DNA from: Thiobacter sp964445085
GTDB lineage: Bacteria; Pseudomonadota; Gammaproteobacteria; Burkholderiales; Thiobacteraceae
Assembly: GCA_964445085.1 (NCBI GenBank)
Contig: CAYUJV010000057.1
Coordinates: 1-18,270, forward strand
Direction: 5' to 3'
Length of the DNA stretch: 18,270 bases
Shown: positions 16,150-18,270 of the stretch, in pieces
Numbering within the stretch: position 1 is the stretch's first letter
Layout: each line of letters starts with the position of its first letter
Notes under the pieces: generated by a model
Database searches by the model: none
What the model saw: the letters and a program-made list of their open reading frames with translations, nothing else
What the model was told of the DNA's origin: nothing
Program-made: the position numbers and the translations under genes

Positions 16150-16583
16150 CAGCTGACGATGTCCGCCGCCTCGCCCGAGCCGCCAGGCTGGCCGTCGCTG
16201 CCGAAGGACTGCAGGTCGTAGTCGCCATGCTCACCGGGGCTCTTGTAGCTGTAGGGCTTGCCCCAGGGATCGGGCGGCACCGCCTTGGCGAGATAGGGGC
16301 CATCCCACTTGTTCTCGTTCGCCGGCCGCTCGACCAGGGCTGCGAGGCCCTGCTCGGTGCTCGGATAGTGGCCGGTATCCAGGCGATACTGGTCGAGGGC
16401 CTTGGAAAAGGCGTCGATCTGGGCGCGCGTCGTCTCGATCTTGGATTTGCCGAGCCGGTTGAACAGCTTGGGCCCGACGATGCCGACCAGCAGGCCGATG
16501 ATGACCAGCACGACCAGCAACTCGAGCAGGGAAAAACCCTTCGGCAGGCTTCTTGCGGGCCGCTTGGCCGACGCCGTATTCAT
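16146..16583 (-). CDS. gspG: Major pseudopilin GspG
   Basis: The leader ends LPKG|FSLLELLVVLVIIGLLVG: cleavage before Phe17 and Glu5 at Glu21. The soluble domain has all the GspG marks: LGKSKIETTRAQIDAFSKAL, DQYRLDTGHYPSTEQGLAAL, NKWDGPYLAK, VPPDPWGKPYSYKSPGEHG and the calcium-site region YDLQSFGSDGQPGGSGEAAD. At 145 residues it has standard length. It should be the main subunit of the periplasmic pseudopilus. It is the first gene of the operon; GGAG sits 9 nt before the ATG and a promoter candidate lies about 60 bp upstream. Confidence 0.97.
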   Translation of the reverse strand: MNTASAKRPARSLPKGFSLLELLVVLVIIGLLVGIVGPKLFNRLGKSKIETTRAQIDAFSKALDQYRLDTGHYPSTEQGLAALVERPANENKWDGPYLAKAVPPDPWGKPYSYKSPGEHGDYDLQSFGSDGQPGGSGEAADIVSW

Positions 16584-16641
16584 TCTTGCTTGTCTCCGTC
16601 CACGCCTATTTGTTTGAAAATGCTGGCGTTGCCTCGCTCCT

Positions 16642-16670
16642 ATACTAACTGGGGGTCATATTTTTGTCAT
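16642..16670 (-). promoter_or_regulatory. Candidate sigma70 promoter of the secretion operon
   Basis: On the minus strand ATGACA (16670-16665; 5 of 6 against TTGACA) is followed after 17 bp by TAGTAT (16647-16642; 4 of 6 against TATAAT). This is the most AT-rich stretch in the gap before gspG and would give a leader of about 50 nt. No operator is recognisable. Confidence 0.5.
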
Positions 16671-16695
16671 GCCTGGGCTGGAGCGGGCCGCGCCT

Positions 16696-16715
16696 GGCGG
16701 GGATCCTGCCCCGCC
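16696..16715 (-). terminator. GC hairpin between rRNA methyltransferase and gspG
   Basis: GGCGGGG-ATCCTG-CCCCGCC makes a perfect 7-bp stem with a 6-nt loop. It lies 69 nt after the methyltransferase stop and 26 bp upstream of the promoter candidate. No T-tract follows, so termination by this hairpin is uncertain. Nothing else is recognisable in the 200-bp gap 16584-16784. Confidence 0.35.
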
Positions 16716-16784
16716 GCAGCGGGCAGTATGCGGGAGAAATGTGACAAACCGCGTACCGGTGCGCACAAGAGCCGGGCCCCGGCA

Positions 16785-17573
16785 TCACGCGCCTGCAGAC
16801 CGCTGCCGGACGCGCTCGAACAGGCAGATCGCGGCCGCGGCCGCCGCGTTGAGCGACTCCATCGCGCCCGGCATGGGAATGCGGATGCGCCGGCCGGCCG
16901 CGGCAAGCAGGTCGTCGGACAAGCCGGCGCCTTCGTTCCCGAAAACGAAAGCGGTGGGTCCGGTGAGGTCCAGCGCGTAGAGGGAGTCGCTCGCATCCAG
17001 GCTGGTGGCGACGACCTGGCCCGAAAAGCCACGCGCGGTGGCGACCAGATCGGCGTGCTCGTGCAGCGCGAGCCGAAACTGCGCCCCCATGCCCCCGCGC
17101 AGCGCCTTGGGCGACCAGGCCTCGGCGCAGCCCTTGGACAGGTACACCGAATCCGCGCCCGCCGCCGCCGCGCTGCGCAGGATGGAGCCGAGATTGCCCG
17201 GATCCTGGATATCCTCCAGCAGCAGGCAGAACACCGGCGCCTGTCCGGCCGGCGCGGGAATCGCGATGAGGCTCAGCACGCCGCTGGGCGCTTCCACCGG
17301 CGCGAGCTGGTCGAACAGCCTGTCGTCGAAGACGGCGACCTGCCGCGGGTCGATCTCTTTCAGCAGCTGCCGCGCTTCGGTCCCTTGGGCCGCGCGCTCC
17401 GCCAGCAGCACCTTCTCCGGCACGCCATGGGACTGGCGGTAGGCCTCCAGCAGATGCCAGCCGTCGAGCACCGTGCGCCGGCTTTTGCGCCGCTCGCGGG
17501 CGGAGCCGACCAGCTTCCTGGCGAGGCGATACAGCGCGTTGTCCGGCGAGGAAATGCGAACGGGCGGCGTCAT
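16785..17573 (-). CDS. SpoU-family RNA 2'-O-ribose methyltransferase
   Basis: A 262-residue SPOUT-class enzyme that transfers methyl from S-adenosylmethionine to a 2'-OH in rRNA or tRNA. The N-terminal substrate-binding part (about 1-105) has LVGSARERRKSRRTVLDGWH, as in the RlmB/TsnR group. The trefoil-knot domain shows motif 1 QDPGNLGSILR (123-133), motif 2 FVFGNEGAGLS (209-219) and motif 3 IPMPGAMESLNAAAAAAIC (232-250), where the Ser-Leu-Asn of motif 3 is conserved. The exact target base cannot be told; a 23S rRNA role is likely by family. The ATG lies 1 nt after the stop of the pentapeptide-repeat gene, so they are co-transcribed. Confidence 0.92.
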   Translation of the reverse strand: MTPPVRISSPDNALYRLARKLVGSARERRKSRRTVLDGWHLLEAYRQSHGVPEKVLLAERAAQGTEARQLLKEIDPRQVAVFDDRLFDQLAPVEAPSGVLSLIAIPAPAGQAPVFCLLLEDIQDPGNLGSILRSAAAAGADSVYLSKGCAEAWSPKALRGGMGAQFRLALHEHADLVATARGFSGQVVATSLDASDSLYALDLTGPTAFVFGNEGAGLSDDLLAAAGRRIRIPMPGAMESLNAAAAAAICLFERVRQRSAGA

Positions 17574-17574
17574 G

Positions 17575-18270
17575 TCAGAGGCAGGCCCCGATCGAGCCTT
17601 CCCCGCACTCCCGCCCGTCGATCCAGATGGTCTGCCGCAGCCGCGCGCCGCTGAGGTCGGCCGCGTCGAGGCGTGCTCCGCGCAGGTCGGCCAGGCTCAG
17701 GTCGGCGTTCCTGAGGCTGGCGTAGCTGAGGTCGGCCCGCTGCAGGTTCGCAGCCTGGAGCTGCGCGCCCTCGAGGTTGGCATAGCTCAGGTCGGCGCCC
17801 GCGAGGTTGGCGTAGGCCAGGCGGCCCAGGCTGAGGTTCGCCGCGTTGAATCGGGCAGAGGTGAGCATCGCGCTGCTCAGGTCCACGCCGCGCAGCCAGG
17901 CGCCACTCTTGTCGCAGCCGCCCCAGTTGACCTGGGGCGCGGCCGGGGCGCGGCAATCCGGGGCCGTCTGGCCGAACGTCACCGGCACCGGATTGACAGG
18001 AGTCAGCCGGGCAACGGCCCACAGCGCCAGCCCGAGCAAGGCGAGCAGCACGAAGCCAACGCCGAAGAAGCGGTCACGCCGGGCCTTGAGCGACTGCTCG
18101 AGCTCGGCGTGACGCTGCCGCAGCAACAGGACCTCCGCGCTCTCGGGATGACGGCGATCGGCGCGCTGGCGCAGCTCGTGCTCGACCGGCTGCCCGCGCC
18201 CGCTGCGGCGATCGAGCTGGCGTCGTTCGTCGGCCCAGCGCACCCGCGCGCGGCGACGCTCGCTGCCCCA
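17575..18270 (-). CDS. Membrane-anchored pentapeptide-repeat protein (5' end outside window)
   Basis: The frame is open to the window edge; 231 codons are visible, and no Met start with a ribosome site is evident, only a GTG at 18243. The visible protein has a charged Arg/Glu-rich N-terminal part with a likely coiled coil (LLLRQRHAELEQSLKARRDR), one membrane helix FFGVGFVLLALLGLALW, and about 20 pentapeptide units of the A(D/N)LxX kind (YANLAGADLSYANLEGAQLQ and onward). It ends in a short Cys-containing tail, GRECGEGSIGACL. Two more Cys (PDCRAP and WGGCDKSG) precede the repeats. The repeats should form a right-handed beta-helix, probably in the periplasm if the positive-inside rule holds. The function is unknown. 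The 15-nt periodicity in the DNA reflects the protein repeats. Confidence 0.88.
   Translation of the reverse strand, partial: WGSERRRARVRWADERRQLDRRSGRGQPVEHELRQRADRRHPESAEVLLLRQRHAELEQSLKARRDRFFGVGFVLLALLGLALWAVARLTPVNPVPVTFGQTAPDCRAPAAPQVNWGGCDKSGAWLRGVDLSSAMLTSARFNAANLSLGRLAYANLAGADLSYANLEGAQLQAANLQRADLSYASLRNADLSLADLRGARLDAADLSGARLRQTIWIDGRECGEGSIGACL

Noticed and set aside
17640..17870. Tandem 15-nt DNA repeats that could suggest a minisatellite or CRISPR-like array
   Set aside because: The period equals one pentapeptide unit in an intact reading frame, and the units are degenerate without constant repeats and unique spacers.

Overview
The window is GC-rich chromosomal DNA from a Gram-negative bacterium, most likely a betaproteobacterium (my guess is the Rhodocyclales/Nitrosomonadales side). 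That assignment rests on three things: the gene families (PyrG, Fur-type FeoAB control, the PpsA/PSRP pair, an RNA 2'-O-ribose methyltransferase), the outer-membrane secretion machinery, and the many GTG starts and stop/start overlaps. It is an inference from content, not from a search.

Left part (1-2868): the 5' end of pyrG runs leftward off the window. Divergent from it is feoA-feoB (ferrous iron uptake) on the plus strand, preceded by a near-consensus Fur box. A small unassigned 68-residue ORF follows, then a strong GC hairpin.

Middle part (2869-6471): ppsA (minus) and its regulator ppsR (plus) are divergent, with only 24 bp between their start codons. Two 130-bp, about 91.5% identical IS5-type MITEs sit on either side. 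Each lies at a junction of convergent genes. One copy of the CTAG flank of each MITE forms the TAG stop codon of the leftward gene (ppsA and the lytic transglycosylase). A second, REP-like palindromic repeat follows ppsR.

Right part (6468-16583): one tightly packed minus-strand operon, in transcription order gspG, gspF, gspE, a PilM/GspL-like protein, a PilN-like protein, a PilO/GspM-like protein, a GspC/PilP-like protein, secretin GspD, three GspG-like pseudopilins and a lytic transglycosylase. Most junctions are 1-4 nt overlaps (ATGA, GTGA, TTGA, TGATG). It reads as a compact type II secretion / type IV pilus-like machine: assembly ATPase, inner-membrane platform, split alignment proteins, lipidated secretin, four pseudopilins and a wall-opening enzyme. 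The most unusual part is the secretin, which has a TPR-like N-terminus, a lipobox and a C-terminal cohesin-like domain after the barrel. No prepilin peptidase and no secreted substrate is in the window.

Right edge (16785-18270): a SpoU-family RNA methyltransferase and the 3' part of a membrane-anchored pentapeptide-repeat protein, both minus strand and upstream of the secretion operon. A sigma70-like promoter candidate lies in the 200-bp gap just before gspG.
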